Assembly (NCBI RefSeq): GCF_001705235.1 | Contig: NZ_MCGV01000001.1 | Span: 682,001 to 746,000 of the forward strand | Direction of reading: 5' to 3' | DNA length: 64,000 bases | Source: Clostridium pasteurianum | GTDB taxonomy: Bacteria; Bacillota; Clostridia; Clostridiales; Clostridiaceae | Part shown: positions 27,044-36,099 of the stretch, piece by piece | Numbering within the stretch: the stretch's first letter is position 1 | Layout: every line of letters begins with the position of its first letter | Notes under the pieces: generated by a model | Seen by the model: the letters and a program-made list of their open reading frames with translations, nothing else | Told to the model about the DNA's origin: nothing | Databases searched by the model: none | Made by a program: the position numbers and the translations under genes

Positions 27044-28330
27044 ATGAAAAAGATATTTATATACATAACTACAGTAATATTTTTAATCTCGAGCATCAAA
27101 TTTGATGTACATGCGATGCCAGAGCCTCCAAAAGTTTCTGCTGATGGTGCTGTATTAATGGATGGTAACAGCGGTGAAATTTTGTACGAAAAAAATATGG
27201 ATGCTGCTTATCCACCTGCTTCTACAACTAAGTTAATGACAGCGCTTTTAACTCTTGAAAATTGCAAATTAAATGATAAAGTAAAGACAAGTGATGATTT
27301 TACTAAAAAGTATCTTGCTCTAAGGGATGGCAATACAATAAATGTTGGAGATGGAGAAGAGTTTACTGTACATGATCTTTTATATGCTCTTTTGCTTATT
27401 TCCGCTAATGATTCTGCCGTTGCCCTTGCAGAACATATAAGTGGCTCACCAGAAGCCTTTGCAAAACTCATGAATAAGCGAGCAGCAGAACTAGGATGTA
27501 CTGACACAAATTTCAAAAATCCAAATGGTTTATTCGATAAAGACCATAAAACTTCTGCTAAGGATTTAGCTCTAATAATGAGAGAACTTTCTAAAAATCC
27601 TGAGTATAAGACAATTTCGACAACACTTAACTATGAAATGGCACCAACTAATAAGATGGATGCAGCTCAGACAAAAAAATCCAGAAACTTCTGGAATGAA
27701 GATAAATTAGTTTATAAAAATTCACGCTGCTATTATGACGGATGTATAGGTGGAAAAGCCGGTTATACTATTCAGTCACTTCACTCATTTGTTTCTGTAG
27801 CTTCAAGAGGTAATGAAAAACTTGTTGTAGCATTTATACATAGCAAAGATAAAACATTTTATGATGATACGAAAGCCTTGTTTGATTACGGATTTAATAA
27901 TTATGAGCAGAAAAAATTATTTTCAAAAGGTGATGCTGTTCAAAATTATTATGCAGATGATATGAAAATACCTCTTATTGCCACTGAAGATTATTATTAT
28001 TTAGTTCCAAAGGGTTCTAATCCTAAGATTAAATACTCTATACCTAATAACTCTTTAAAGGAAAAGTATTTCAAAAAAGGTCAACAGATTTTAGCAGCGA
28101 ATGTTTTTATTGATGGCAAAAAAGTAGCTGAACCTTTAAAATTAAGCAGCGGTATAGATAACCTTAAATCTAAAGATAAAACTATTATTTCAGGTTACAG
28201 TTATGACAATTATAAAACATATATAGGCTATGGTTTATTATGCTTGCTCCTAATAGCTGGTGGTGCAGCAGCAGTCATATTAAAAAAGAAAAAAGAAAAA
28301 AAAGATAGTGATATAGATTTGTATCTATAA
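27044..28330 (+). CDS. D-alanyl-D-alanine carboxypeptidase (PBP5 family)
   Basis: A 428-residue serine peptidase of family S11. A signal peptide (about 1-24) ends in VHA. The active-site serine is S60 in ASTTK (60-63), SAN at 120-122, and KAG in place of KTG near 239. It trims the terminal D-Ala of peptidoglycan stem peptides. Unlike many PBP5 proteins, which end in an amphipathic helix, this one ends in a real membrane segment followed by KKKKEKK. It is monocistronic, facing rluD-like gene with two terminators between them. Confidence 0.94.
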   Translation: MKKIFIYITTVIFLISSIKFDVHAMPEPPKVSADGAVLMDGNSGEILYEKNMDAAYPPASTTKLMTALLTLENCKLNDKVKTSDDFTKKYLALRDGNTINVGDGEEFTVHDLLYALLLISANDSAVALAEHISGSPEAFAKLMNKRAAELGCTDTNFKNPNGLFDKDHKTSAKDLALIMRELSKNPEYKTISTTLNYEMAPTNKMDAAQTKKSRNFWNEDKLVYKNSRCYYDGCIGGKAGYTIQSLHSFVSVASRGNEKLVVAFIHSKDKTFYDDTKALFDYGFNNYEQKKLFSKGDAVQNYYADDMKIPLIATEDYYYLVPKGSNPKIKYSIPNNSLKEKYFKKGQQILAANVFIDGKKVAEPLKLSSGIDNLKSKDKTIISGYSYDNYKTYIGYGLLCLLLIAGGAAAVILKKKKEKKDSDIDLYL

Positions 28331-28351
28331 ATTAGTTGTAATTTAAATTTT

Positions 28352-28400
28352 ATGAGAACGTACATAGATTTGTATAAAAATCTGGTACGTTCTTAATTTT
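28352..28400 (+). terminator. Terminator of the carboxypeptidase gene
   Basis: The stem AGAACGTAC ... GTACGTTCT (28354-28362 with 28385-28393) contains an inner AGATTT/AAATCT pairing and is followed by TTAATTTTAT. Confidence 0.75.
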
Positions 28401-28406
28401 ATAAAG

Positions 28407-28441
28407 AAAGTGCAGAATGAATATATCATTCTGCACTTTCT
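28407..28441 (-). terminator. Hairpin terminator overlapping the end of the pseudouridine synthase gene
   Basis: GAAAGTGCAGAATGA and TCATTCTGCACTTTC form a 15-bp perfect stem; its minus-strand left arm contains the last four codons and stop of the gene at 28426. CTTTATAAAATT follows. Confidence 0.75.
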
Positions 28442-29340
28442 TTCATGTTCTCTATAAGATTTTCAATATCCTGAGGAAGCTTACATTCAACACTTACTAT
28501 TCTGCCATCTCTAGGATGTGGAAACTGAAGCCTATATGCATGCAGTGCCTGACGGTCAATTAAGTCACTTTCCGTTCCATAAAGACTATCACCTATTATA
28601 GGATTGCCAATACTGCTTAAATGCACTCTAATTTGATGTGTTCTCCCTGTTTCAAGTGAAAGTTTAACCTTATCACCTGTTTCGTATCTTTGGAGGACTT
28701 CGAAATGTGTTATGCTCTTCTGTCCTCTATCATCTATTACTCTCCTTATAGGCTCATCTTCAGCCTTATAAATGGGTTTATCTATAGTACCCTTGGAATC
28801 ATATAAATGTCCACTTATAACCGCTATATACTCCTTTTTAAAGGAATCTAGGTGCATATCTCTTGCAAGTGCCATGTGAGAAAATTGATTCTTTGCTACC
28901 AGCACCAGACCGGAAGTATCCATATCCAATCTATTTACTAATCTAACAATGCAATTTTCACCCTTTTCTTTAAAGTAATATAGTAAGCCATTAGAAAGAG
29001 TTCCATGCTGATAATTTTTTGTTGGGTGAACAATCATTTTAGGGGGTTTATTTATAACTATTACATCTGAATCCTCATAAGCTATGTTAAGTTCCATTTT
29101 TTCAGGCTCTACATTCTGGCTTTCAACCTTGTTTACATCAACTTCAATTTTATCTCCCTCAGATACTCTGTAAGATAACCTAACTACTTTTCCGTTTACA
29201 AATATTCTTTCGCCAAATGCTGCTCCCCTTACAAATCTTGTGGAAAATCCATGAACCTTCTTTAAATAATCTCTTATTTTAAAATTTTCATGCTGTTTTT
29301 CTACAAAGTAAACAAGTCTATTATTATCTTCTCTATTCAC
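28426..29340 (-). CDS. RluA-family pseudouridine synthase (RluD-like)
   Basis: A 304-residue enzyme with an N-terminal S4 RNA-binding domain (about 18-80) and the RluA catalytic core. The catalytic aspartate lies in NRLDMDTSGLVLVAKN; the usual first residue H is N here. Other blocks are VINKPPKMIVHPT and TGRTHQIRVHLSSIGNPIIGD. It isomerises uridines in 23S rRNA; exact positions cannot be read. It starts with GTG overlapping the LCP gene by 8 bp behind AGGGAGAAG. Confidence 0.93.
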   Translation of the reverse strand: MNREDNNRLVYFVEKQHENFKIRDYLKKVHGFSTRFVRGAAFGERIFVNGKVVRLSYRVSEGDKIEVDVNKVESQNVEPEKMELNIAYEDSDVIVINKPPKMIVHPTKNYQHGTLSNGLLYYFKEKGENCIVRLVNRLDMDTSGLVLVAKNQFSHMALARDMHLDSFKKEYIAVISGHLYDSKGTIDKPIYKAEDEPIRRVIDDRGQKSITHFEVLQRYETGDKVKLSLETGRTHQIRVHLSSIGNPIIGDSLYGTESDLIDRQALHAYRLQFPHPRDGRIVSVECKLPQDIENLIENMKESAE

Positions 29341-30550
29341 TAAAATCTTCTCCCTGAAGTATAATCATGTCAAATTTATCTGTTTTCTTGCCTACTAATT
29401 CTATATCATCGACTTTTAGTTTGCTTTTTATATACGGTACATAATCTTCAGGTATACCATATAAAGTTACCTTGGTCTCTTTAACAGGCTTTTTAGGATA
29501 ATTACCTGTAGTTATGTCATTTCCTAAACCTTTCTTAACAAGTATATCTTTATACTGTTTAGCAAGTCCATTTTTCTCTGTACCATTTAAAATTTCAACT
29601 TTATATGCCTGACTCGGAATATTTACTTTTGATGTCTCTCCACTTGAAAATATAGCTTTATTTTCACTTTTATTATAGACAAAATAATTGATACCATCAA
29701 TGTATGCATTTGCTCCGCTGAGTGTAGTTACTTTTAGATTCTGACTCTTTACAGCTGCTAAAGCTTTGGCATACTTGTGCATATCCGATATGGACATATT
29801 AGTTGTCACATTCTTAGCGGCAGTTTTCAAAATAGAAGGCATTTTAAATATCATCTTTCTACTTTTTAGTTTATCCATAACTGCTGCCATAAATGCATGT
29901 TGATCTCTTATTCTAACTAAATCGCTGCTTAAGCTATCCTTGGAATTATTATTTTTTTCCCATCTTACAAAATCCTCTGCTTTTACTCCGTCTAATGTCT
30001 GATTTTCACCCTTATTAAGATGTATGTGAATTTTACCATATGGGTCATCATAATTCATTTTATTATTTATATTTACATTTACACCGCCAAGTGAATCAAC
30101 TATTTTTCTGAAGCCAGCATAATCAAGCTGCAAATAGTAATTAACTTTAATGTTGAAATTTTTGTCTATGGCGTTAACTAAATATTTAGGACCACCTATG
30201 GAATTTAGATCATTTATCTTTTTAGCTTTCCCATCTACTAATACCTTAGTGTCTCTAGGGATGGACACTAAACTTGCAGTTTTAGCTTTAGGATCATAAT
30301 GCACAATCATTATAGCATCATTTCTCTTTTCATAACTTCCAAATTCGTTTTCCTTACGCCCATCATCCATACCTGTAACCAAAATATTTACAGGTTCATT
30401 TTTTTCAGGCTCAACTGCCTGTACATTTACATTTTTAGAATTAGTGCTAGTACTATATAATGATACATAAAAAAAACTTCCAAAACCAACTGCTGCACAT
30501 ATCAAAACAAAAACACAAATTATTATTATTCTTTTTTTATCAAAAACCAT
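29333..30550 (-). CDS. LytR-CpsA-Psr family protein, cell-wall glycopolymer ligase
   Basis: A 405-residue protein with one N-terminal membrane helix (about 8-30), an LCP domain (VNILVTGMDDGRKENEFGSYEKRNDAIMIVHYDPK ... SIPRDTKV ... DLVRIRDQHAFM with the conserved arginines and aspartates) and a C-terminal LytR_C domain (KVEILNGTEKNGLAKQYKDIL). The family transfers teichoic acid or other anionic polymers from undecaprenyl carriers to peptidoglycan outside the membrane. It is downstream of nadD-yqeK in one minus-strand row; in many Firmicutes yqeK, an LCP gene and rsfS are neighbours. No rsfS is seen here. Confidence 0.92.
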   Translation of the reverse strand: MVFDKKRIIIICVFVLICAAVGFGSFFYVSLYSTSTNSKNVNVQAVEPEKNEPVNILVTGMDDGRKENEFGSYEKRNDAIMIVHYDPKAKTASLVSIPRDTKVLVDGKAKKINDLNSIGGPKYLVNAIDKNFNIKVNYYLQLDYAGFRKIVDSLGGVNVNINNKMNYDDPYGKIHIHLNKGENQTLDGVKAEDFVRWEKNNNSKDSLSSDLVRIRDQHAFMAAVMDKLKSRKMIFKMPSILKTAAKNVTTNMSISDMHKYAKALAAVKSQNLKVTTLSGANAYIDGINYFVYNKSENKAIFSSGETSKVNIPSQAYKVEILNGTEKNGLAKQYKDILVKKGLGNDITTGNYPKKPVKETKVTLYGIPEDYVPYIKSKLKVDDIELVGKKTDKFDMIILQGEDFSE

Positions 30551-30560
30551 AAAATGACAC

Positions 30561-31130
30561 CTACTTTCTTTGCGAAATGAGATAATTTCTAGCCTCTATC
30601 GTATTGTGATGAAGAAAACCTTTCTTACCAATTACAAATTTAATAGTATTATCAAAAGCCAATAGAAGTGCATCATCTAGATTTTCAAATGCTGCTTTTC
30701 TAAGTTTATCTACACCATTAAAATCTCTGGTTGGCTCAATATAATCTGCTATATAAATAATTTTTTCTAAAAGTGACATGTTAATTTTGCCTGTAGTATG
30801 AAACTCCACAGCATTAAGCACTTCTTCATCTTCTATCTCCATTAAATTTTTAGCAATTATTCTGCCTGCAAGTCCATGGAAAAGAGATGGATTTCTTAGT
30901 GCTATATCGTCTAATTTATAACCATTTTGAGTACATATTTCAACGATTTTTTCATCCGATAGTTTTTTAGCACAATCATGTACAAGCCCTGCCAATTTAG
31001 CTTTCTTGGTATCCCCATTATATTTTTCTGCAAGCTTAACAGCAGTATCCATCACTCCTAAGCTGTGCTTAAATCTTTTTTCTCCTAAATTGTTCTTCAA
31101 ATAATCTATAATTTTATCATATGACCACAT
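30561..31130 (-). CDS. yqeK: YqeK-type HD-domain Ap4A hydrolase
   Basis: About 189 residues with the HD signature: RFKHSLGVMDTAVKLA, LAGLVHDCAKKL, NPSLFHGLAGRI and EKIIYIADYIEPTRDF. The YqeK family has been shown to split diadenosine tetraphosphate symmetrically to ADP. The start is set at ATG 31130, nine bases behind GAAGGTG; the frame extends six codons further but would cover this site. The nadD stop codon overlaps the ribosome site, so the two are coupled. Confidence 0.92.
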   Translation of the reverse strand: MWSYDKIIDYLKNNLGEKRFKHSLGVMDTAVKLAEKYNGDTKKAKLAGLVHDCAKKLSDEKIVEICTQNGYKLDDIALRNPSLFHGLAGRIIAKNLMEIEDEEVLNAVEFHTTGKINMSLLEKIIYIADYIEPTRDFNGVDKLRKAAFENLDDALLLAFDNTIKFVIGKKGFLHHNTIEARNYLISQRK

Positions 31131-31144
31131 ACAAATATACACCT

Positions 31145-31747
31145 TCAAACATAGAGTTTATTATTTTTTATTATATCGCAAATTTCTTTAGGTACCAAAT
31201 CCCCTATATATTCATTTCTTCTAATTTTTTGCCTTATTATGGTAGATGATATATTTATCGGCTGAATATCCAAAAATACTATGCTATTGCTGTATTTTTT
31301 TTCCAAATATTTTTCTTGTTCTACAACTTGACTTCTTCTATATCCGGGTCTATTGAATACAATAAACTTACACAATTTAAGTATTATATCTGGATTCTTC
31401 CACGTATCTAGTTCCATGAGACTATCAAGCCCTGAAATAAAAAACCACTCCACATCTTTTTCTTTTTGTGAAAAATATTTAAGTGTCTCGTAAGTATAAC
31501 TAACTCCGCCCTTTTCAATTTCATAATCACTTACTTTAAATTTAGGAATACTCTTAATGGCTTCCTGTACCATAGAATATCTTATGCATGCTGGAGTTAC
31601 TTTTTTTTCATCCTTATGTGGAGGATTTCCCGAAGGTATAAATATTACCTCATCAAGGTTAAATCTTTCTAGACTTTTATATGCTATATTCAAATGCGCA
31701 TTATGAATAGGATCAAATGTTCCACCAAAAATAGCTTTTTTCTTCAT
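31145..31747 (-). CDS. nadD: Nicotinate-nucleotide adenylyltransferase
   Basis: A 200-residue nucleotidyltransferase. The GTFDPIHNAH motif at 9-18 binds ATP, FIPSGNPPHK follows, and the C-terminal INISSTIIRQKIR matches the (I)SST.IR block. It makes deamido-NAD from nicotinate mononucleotide. It is the usual neighbour of obg, yhbY and yqeK on the minus strand. Confidence 0.96.
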   Translation of the reverse strand: MKKKAIFGGTFDPIHNAHLNIAYKSLERFNLDEVIFIPSGNPPHKDEKKVTPACIRYSMVQEAIKSIPKFKVSDYEIEKGGVSYTYETLKYFSQKEKDVEWFFISGLDSLMELDTWKNPDIILKLCKFIVFNRPGYRRSQVVEQEKYLEKKYSNSIVFLDIQPINISSTIIRQKIRRNEYIGDLVPKEICDIIKNNKLYV

Positions 31748-31765
31748 TTTATCCCTTCTTCTGCA

Positions 31766-32062
31766 CTACCTACTAATAAGTTCGATTTTAGGCTTATTTT
31801 TTGATTTTCTGTATATAACAAGCTTTTTACCAATTGCCTGTATTCCCTCGCAGCCTAATCTTTCACATAAAACGCCACTTGCTTCTCTTGGTGTAATACC
31901 ACTATTTTCAAGAACATTTATTTTTATAAGCTCTCTAGCCTCAAGTGCATCATCTATTTGTTTTACTAGAGAATCTTCTATTCCATTCTTACCTATCTGG
32001 AATATAACCTCCATATTATTTGCCATACTTCTTAAAAAGGCTCTTTGTTTACCTGTTAGCAT
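31766..32062 (-). CDS. yhbY: YhbY/CRS1-type RNA-binding protein
   Basis: A 98-residue single CRM domain: LTGKQRAFLRSMANNMEVIFQIGKNGIEDSLVKQIDDALEARELIKINVL, GxxG-like region, and LVIYRKSK. The family associates with pre-50S ribosomes and assists assembly. It sits 10 bp after obg and upstream of nadD. GGAGGAAATTT precedes the ATG. Confidence 0.95.
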   Translation of the reverse strand: MLTGKQRAFLRSMANNMEVIFQIGKNGIEDSLVKQIDDALEARELIKINVLENSGITPREASGVLCERLGCEGIQAIGKKLVIYRKSKNKPKIELISR

Positions 32063-32072
32063 AAATTTCCTC

Positions 32073-33347
32073 CTACTTTAAAAATTCAAATTCAAAATCA
32101 TTAAGTCTTACAATGTCTCCATCTTTTATTCCCATTTTATCTAATTCATTCATTATACCTTTGTTTCTTAGAACCTTATGAAAATATTTAAAGGAGTCTG
32201 GTTCATTTACATTTACACTTGCAAGAAGTCTATCTACAAAGCTTCCTTCAACAATGTAAGTATTCTCTTCTTTCCTTATTGTATAAGTAAAATGCTTATC
32301 CTCTGGTACAAATTTTTCTTCCTCAGGTATTTCCATATCCGTAATCGGAATAGTACTTAAAACTCTAGCACACTCTTTTAAAAGAGGCTCTACTCCCATT
32401 TTAGTTGCAGCAGAAATTTTAAATACACTATTATATCCTAACTTTTTAAGTTCAGCCTTAAATTTTTCAAAGACTTCATCGTCATAAAGCATATCTGATT
32501 TATTTGCAACTACAATTTGAGGTCTATCCCAAAGCTTTACATTATATTTTTTGAGTTCTTCATTTATTTTCATAAAATCATCTAGAGGATCTCTTCCCTC
32601 TGAACCAGATATATCAACAACATGAACTAAAAGTCTTGTTCTTTCAATATGTCTTAAAAATTCAAAACCAAGACCTACACCTTCAGATGCACCTTCAATT
32701 ATTCCAGGTATATCTGCCATTACAAAGCTGCTAATTCCCGGAACATCAACTACTCCAAGGTTTGGCGTTATAGTTGTAAAATGATAATTAGCAATTTTAG
32801 GTCTTGCTTTAGACGCTATAGAAAGAAGTGTTGACTTTCCAACATTAGGAAATCCAATAAGTCCAACATCTGCTAAAAGCTTTAATTCTAGACTTATCCA
32901 TCTCTCTTCTCCAGGCATACCCGGCTGTGCAAAGTTAGGTGCCTGCCTTGTTGGAGTACAAAATTTTACGTTTCCTTTTCCGCCTCTTCCACCTTTTACA
33001 ACTACAAATTTATCATCCTTATGAGCTAAATCTGCCATTATCTTATCTGTTTCTACATCTTTTATTACTGTTCCCATAGGAACTTTTATATAGAGGTCTT
33101 TACCATCTCTGCCATAGCATTTTGCGCCTTGACCATTTTGGCCTCTTTCCCCTACATATTTTCTTTTATATTTAAAATCGAGAAGTGTTGTCATATTGGA
33201 ATCTGCTACAAGAATTACGTCTCCGCCTTCTCCTCCATCTCCACCGTCTGGTCCTCCAAGCGGTGTATATTTTTCTCTTCTAAAGGATATTGCACCATCT
33301 CCACCGTCTCCGGATTTAACAAAAATCCTAGCTTTATCTACAAACAT
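32073..33347 (-). CDS. obgE: Obg-family GTPase, 50S assembly factor
   Basis: A 424-residue Obg. The glycine-rich N-terminal fold ([32 protein letters not shown]) spans about 1-158, the G domain carries [22 protein letters not shown] and SAAT, and a C-terminal OCT domain follows ([20 protein letters not shown] ... [19 protein letters not shown]). It acts in large-subunit maturation and stringent and sporulation control. It begins 117 bp beyond the rpmA terminator, so it probably has its own promoter. Confidence 0.97.
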   Translation of the reverse strand: MFVDKARIFVKSGDGGDGAISFRREKYTPLGGPDGGDGGEGGDVILVADSNMTTLLDFKYKRKYVGERGQNGQGAKCYGRDGKDLYIKVPMGTVIKDVETDKIMADLAHKDDKFVVVKGGRGGKGNVKFCTPTRQAPNFAQPGMPGEERWISLELKLLADVGLIGFPNVGKSTLLSIASKARPKIANYHFTTITPNLGVVDVPGISSFVMADIPGIIEGASEGVGLGFEFLRHIERTRLLVHVVDISGSEGRDPLDDFMKINEELKKYNVKLWDRPQIVVANKSDMLYDDEVFEKFKAELKKLGYNSVFKISAATKMGVEPLLKECARVLSTIPITDMEIPEEEKFVPEDKHFTYTIRKEENTYIVEGSFVDRLLASVNVNEPDSFKYFHKVLRNKGIMNELDKMGIKDGDIVRLNDFEFEFLK

Positions 33348-33463
33348 AATCTCACCTTTACCTTTAATAATTTATTTATTAATTCACTTACATATATCAC
33401 ATAAATTTTAATACGTCATATATAGTTATTATTAGTATTTTAAATGTTTTTATAATCTAAATT

Positions 33464-33493
33464 GTAAAAAAGCACCCTTAATAAAGGGTGCTT
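33464..33493 (-). terminator. Terminator of the rplU-prp-rpmA operon
   Basis: Perfect 10-bp stem AAGCACCCTT / AAGGGTGCTT with a four-base loop, followed on the minus strand by TTTTTAC. Confidence 0.9.
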
Positions 33494-33498
33494 AAGAT

Positions 33499-33801
33499 TT
33501 ATTCTGCTGCGCTTTCCTGAATTTCAACTGGATAAACGCTTGCATATTTCTTATCTTTTCCGCGTTTCTCGAATTTAACTAGTCCATCAGCTTTAGCAAA
33601 GAGTGTATCATCTTTACCTTTACCTACATTCACACCTGGATGAATTTTTGTTCCTCTCTGTCTAACAATTATGTTTCCAGCTAGAACGAATTCTCCATCA
33701 GAAGCTTTAGCTCCAAGTCTCTTGGATTCACTATCTCTTCCGTTTTTAGAACTACCCATTCCTTTTTTGTGGGCACATAATCTAAGATTAATTGTAAGCA
33801 T
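33499..33801 (-). CDS. rpmA: 50S ribosomal protein L27 with cleavable N-terminus
   Basis: A 100-residue L27. Like other Firmicutes it has an N-terminal extension before the [15 protein letters not shown] start of mature L27. In Bacillus and Staphylococcus the extension ends LQFF and Prp cuts between F and A; here it ends LRLC, so the residues before the cut differ at three positions. The ATG at 33801 follows GGAGGAGGTG, which lies over the end of prp; the frame upstream of this ATG is not coding. L27 reaches the peptidyl transferase centre, so removal of the extension matters. Confidence 0.96.
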   Translation of the reverse strand: MLTINLRLCAHKKGMGSSKNGRDSESKRLGAKASDGEFVLAGNIIVRQRGTKIHPGVNVGKGKDDTLFAKADGLVKFEKRGKDKKYASVYPVEIQESAAE

Positions 33802-33805
33802 AAAA

Positions 33806-34180
33806 TTACACCTCCTCCACACTAACCTTTATATAACTGCTATAGCTTTCCGCTAAATTTTCAAAGCCTAATAACGTAGTCTCCATAAGAACCTGTGTCT
33901 GCTTAAGATCATCTGAGCTCAAATCTTTAAGATTTAACCCTATATGCCCTTCTTCAGCCGAATACTTTACTTTCATATGTAAAACATTTTCCATACCTAA
34001 AATGCATACTTGACCTAAAACTGATACGGCACTACAGACTGCATCATCATATACCATCCCTGTTTCTCTATCATAATTTTCTAAATATATGTCATCACCA
34101 CTGGCCTTACGGTCAGCATGACCCTTTATGGAATAAGAAACCAGGTTTTGATTTTCTTTTTTAAAAACCACATCAATCAT
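33806..34180 (-). CDS. prp: Ribosomal processing cysteine protease Prp
   Basis: A 124-residue member of the YsxB/DUF464 family that cuts the L27 extension. The catalytic pair is His21 in IKGHADRK and Cys49 in [10 protein letters not shown]. In the family as I know it, these residues are about 12 apart (GHA...DIVCAAVS); here they are 28 apart because of a segment [15 protein letters not shown], so an insertion of about 16 residues lies in the active-site loop. It lies between rplU and rpmA, its standard place, 2 bp after rplU. Confidence 0.9.
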   Translation of the reverse strand: MIDVVFKKENQNLVSYSIKGHADRKASGDDIYLENYDRETGMVYDDAVCSAVSVLGQVCILGMENVLHMKVKYSAEEGHIGLNLKDLSSDDLKQTQVLMETTLLGFENLAESYSSYIKVSVEEV

Positions 34181-34182
34181 AA

Positions 34183-34494
34183 TTATGCTTCAATCTTTTC
34201 AATTACAAGTTTAGTATAAGCCTGCCTATGTCCTGCTTTTCTTCTATAGTCCTTTTTTCTCTTATACTTAAATACGATGACTTTCTTGTTTTTACCTTGA
34301 GCTGCAACTTTTGCTACAACTTTTGCTCCATCAACAACAGGTTTTCCTAAAACTAAACCATCTTCTTTTGAAACTGCAAGAACATTATCAAGTTCAACTT
34401 TTGAATCAACTTCAGCTTCAAGTTTTTCAACGTAGATTGTATCTCCTTCTTGAACTTTATACTGTTTTCCTCCAGTAGCTATAACTGCGTACAT
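34183..34494 (-). CDS. rplU: 50S ribosomal protein L21
   Basis: A 103-residue L21, the usual length: [25 protein letters not shown] at the start and [19 protein letters not shown] at the C-terminus. It binds 23S rRNA. The ATG at 34494 follows GAGGAGGTG; the six extra codons upstream only cover this site. First gene of rplU-prp-rpmA. Confidence 0.97.
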   Translation of the reverse strand: MYAVIATGGKQYKVQEGDTIYVEKLEAEVDSKVELDNVLAVSKEDGLVLGKPVVDGAKVVAKVAAQGKNKKVIVFKYKRKKDYRRKAGHRQAYTKLVIEKIEA

Positions 34495-34578
34495 TAACAA
34501 ACACCTCCTCATTTACGGCCTCGCCATTAGGGTACACAATAAATTGTGTTTATATAAACCCTTTTTGTGCGGTCTACA
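34495..34578 (-). ncRNA. Probable L21 leader RNA
   Basis: The 5' untranslated region of rplU folds into a hairpin with GGGT/ACCC and ACACAAT/ATTGTGT pairings, preceded by gaccgcac and followed by ggcgaggccgtaaat, which can pair with each other around it. Position and shape fit the Firmicute L21 leader thought to give autogenous control. Sequence match to the Rfam model was not tested. Confidence 0.55.
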
Positions 34579-34584
34579 TGTGCC

Positions 34585-34613
34585 ATTGTATCATATAGCT
34601 TACCTTTTGTAAA
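34585..34613 (-). promoter_or_regulatory. Probable promoter of rplU-prp-rpmA
   Basis: On the minus strand TTTACA (34608-34613) and TACAAT (34585-34590) are 17 bp apart, giving a leader of about 85 nt. Confidence 0.65.
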
Positions 34614-34621
34614 GAATTTTT

Positions 34622-36064
34622 TTACCCATAAATTTTATACTGCTGAATTGATACATCTCCCATAAGCTCTCTAAAATCCATTTTAAAGAAATCGCTTCTA
34701 TGTTCGTACTTAACATAAACGTGAAGCTTCTCCGCACCTATATCATGTACAAATTTTTGCGTGTCACTTTTAATTTTATCCTTATACCTTATATCAATTT
34801 CAATATATACATTATTAATCTTTTCATGTTCCTTTAAGTATCTATTAAGCTCATTTCTCATAAGACTTTTAGCATAATCAAAACTCAGCTCGCTTCCGCT
34901 TCCACGGCAGGACATGCAATCTTCTTCAAGGTAATCATAAACTGATTTTCCCCTTCTTCTTCTTGCAATCTGAACTATATTTAATTCTGTAAAAGGATAT
35001 ATTATGGTTTTATTTTTATCATTCTTAAATCCGTCTATTAATATACTTATTATTCTATTTTTTTCCTCTGCACTATTAATATCTATAAAATCAATTACTA
35101 TTATACCGCTTAAATTTCTAAGTATAACCTGGCGCACCACTTCTTTTGCCGCTTCCACATTGGTTTTAAAAGCCGTTTTAGACAAACTTGAATTTTTTAT
35201 GTTCTTGCCTGAATTTACATCTATTACGTACATTGCTTCTGTTTTATCAATTACTAAATAACCACCGCATTTAAGCATAACTTTTCTATCTATGAGTTTA
35301 ATTATCTTTTTCTCAAACCCATAGTATTCCATTAAGGTTATAGGATTATCATGTAATTTCAAATCGCATTTCATGTCTTTTTTGCCGTCTATATACTTTT
35401 TTATGTATTCAAAATCATTCACATCATTTACTACTACCTGGAGATCATCTTCATCAGAATTATCCCTCATTACTCTTTCTATTACTCCGCCGCTTTTATA
35501 AATGAGACCAAGCTTATTAGAGTATTTTGCCTTCTTACTTATGCCGCAGTAAATTTCATATAAACTTTTTATTTCTTCATTTATGTCATCAAAGTTAACA
35601 TTTTGAGCATTTGTCCTTATCATTACTCCAACGTCGTCTGGTTTTTTTATATTTTTCTTTAGTTCCTCTACATATTTAGGATTAGATATTTTTTTTGAGA
35701 TACTTATATCTTTATTCAAAGTAACTATAACAGAATACCTTCCTGGTATGGTTATTGCATTACTAACCTTAGGTCCTTTGCTACCTATGCTTTCCTTTAT
35801 TATTTCAACTAATATCTCGTCACCTTTTTTTATATTTATATTATTGAATTTCTTATCCATGTAGAGGTATCCATTTTTCCCCCTACCTATATCCACAAAA
35901 GCACACTTTATAGCAGGTACTATATTCCTAATAACTCCCTTGTATATTTCTCCAGAATAAGTTTCTTCTCTTTCATCTTCTATAAAACATTGATTAAAAA
36001 TACCATTTTCCTCTATAGCTACTTTTAGAAAGTCAGTACACCTCTCTATAAATACCTTTTTCAA
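34622..36064 (-). CDS. rng: Ribonuclease E/G family endoribonuclease
   Basis: A 480-residue RNase G-type enzyme. An S1 domain lies at about 37-110 (YSGEIYKGVIRNIVPAIKCAFVDIGRGKNGYLYMDKK), the catalytic magnesium site has D in MYVIDVNSGKN and in IVIDFIDINS, and the zinc-link cysteines are in EDCMSCRGSGSE. It processes rRNA and decays mRNA. It starts with TTG behind GAGGTG. It is part of the row radical SAM - DUF2344 - rng, a conserved clostridial cluster. Confidence 0.94.
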   Translation of the reverse strand: MKKVFIERCTDFLKVAIEENGIFNQCFIEDEREETYSGEIYKGVIRNIVPAIKCAFVDIGRGKNGYLYMDKKFNNINIKKGDEILVEIIKESIGSKGPKVSNAITIPGRYSVIVTLNKDISISKKISNPKYVEELKKNIKKPDDVGVMIRTNAQNVNFDDINEEIKSLYEIYCGISKKAKYSNKLGLIYKSGGVIERVMRDNSDEDDLQVVVNDVNDFEYIKKYIDGKKDMKCDLKLHDNPITLMEYYGFEKKIIKLIDRKVMLKCGGYLVIDKTEAMYVIDVNSGKNIKNSSLSKTAFKTNVEAAKEVVRQVILRNLSGIIVIDFIDINSAEEKNRIISILIDGFKNDKNKTIIYPFTELNIVQIARRRRGKSVYDYLEEDCMSCRGSGSELSFDYAKSLMRNELNRYLKEHEKINNVYIEIDIRYKDKIKSDTQKFVHDIGAEKLHVYVKYEHRSDFFKMDFRELMGDVSIQQYKIYG

Positions 36065-36099
36065 TTAAAACACCTCTTTTGTATCCCTGCATTTATAAT

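Noticed and set aside
34622-36064. Possible fusion of RNase G with the DUF2344 gene
   Set aside because: A clear stop, a 35-bp gap and separate starts are present, so they are distinct genes.
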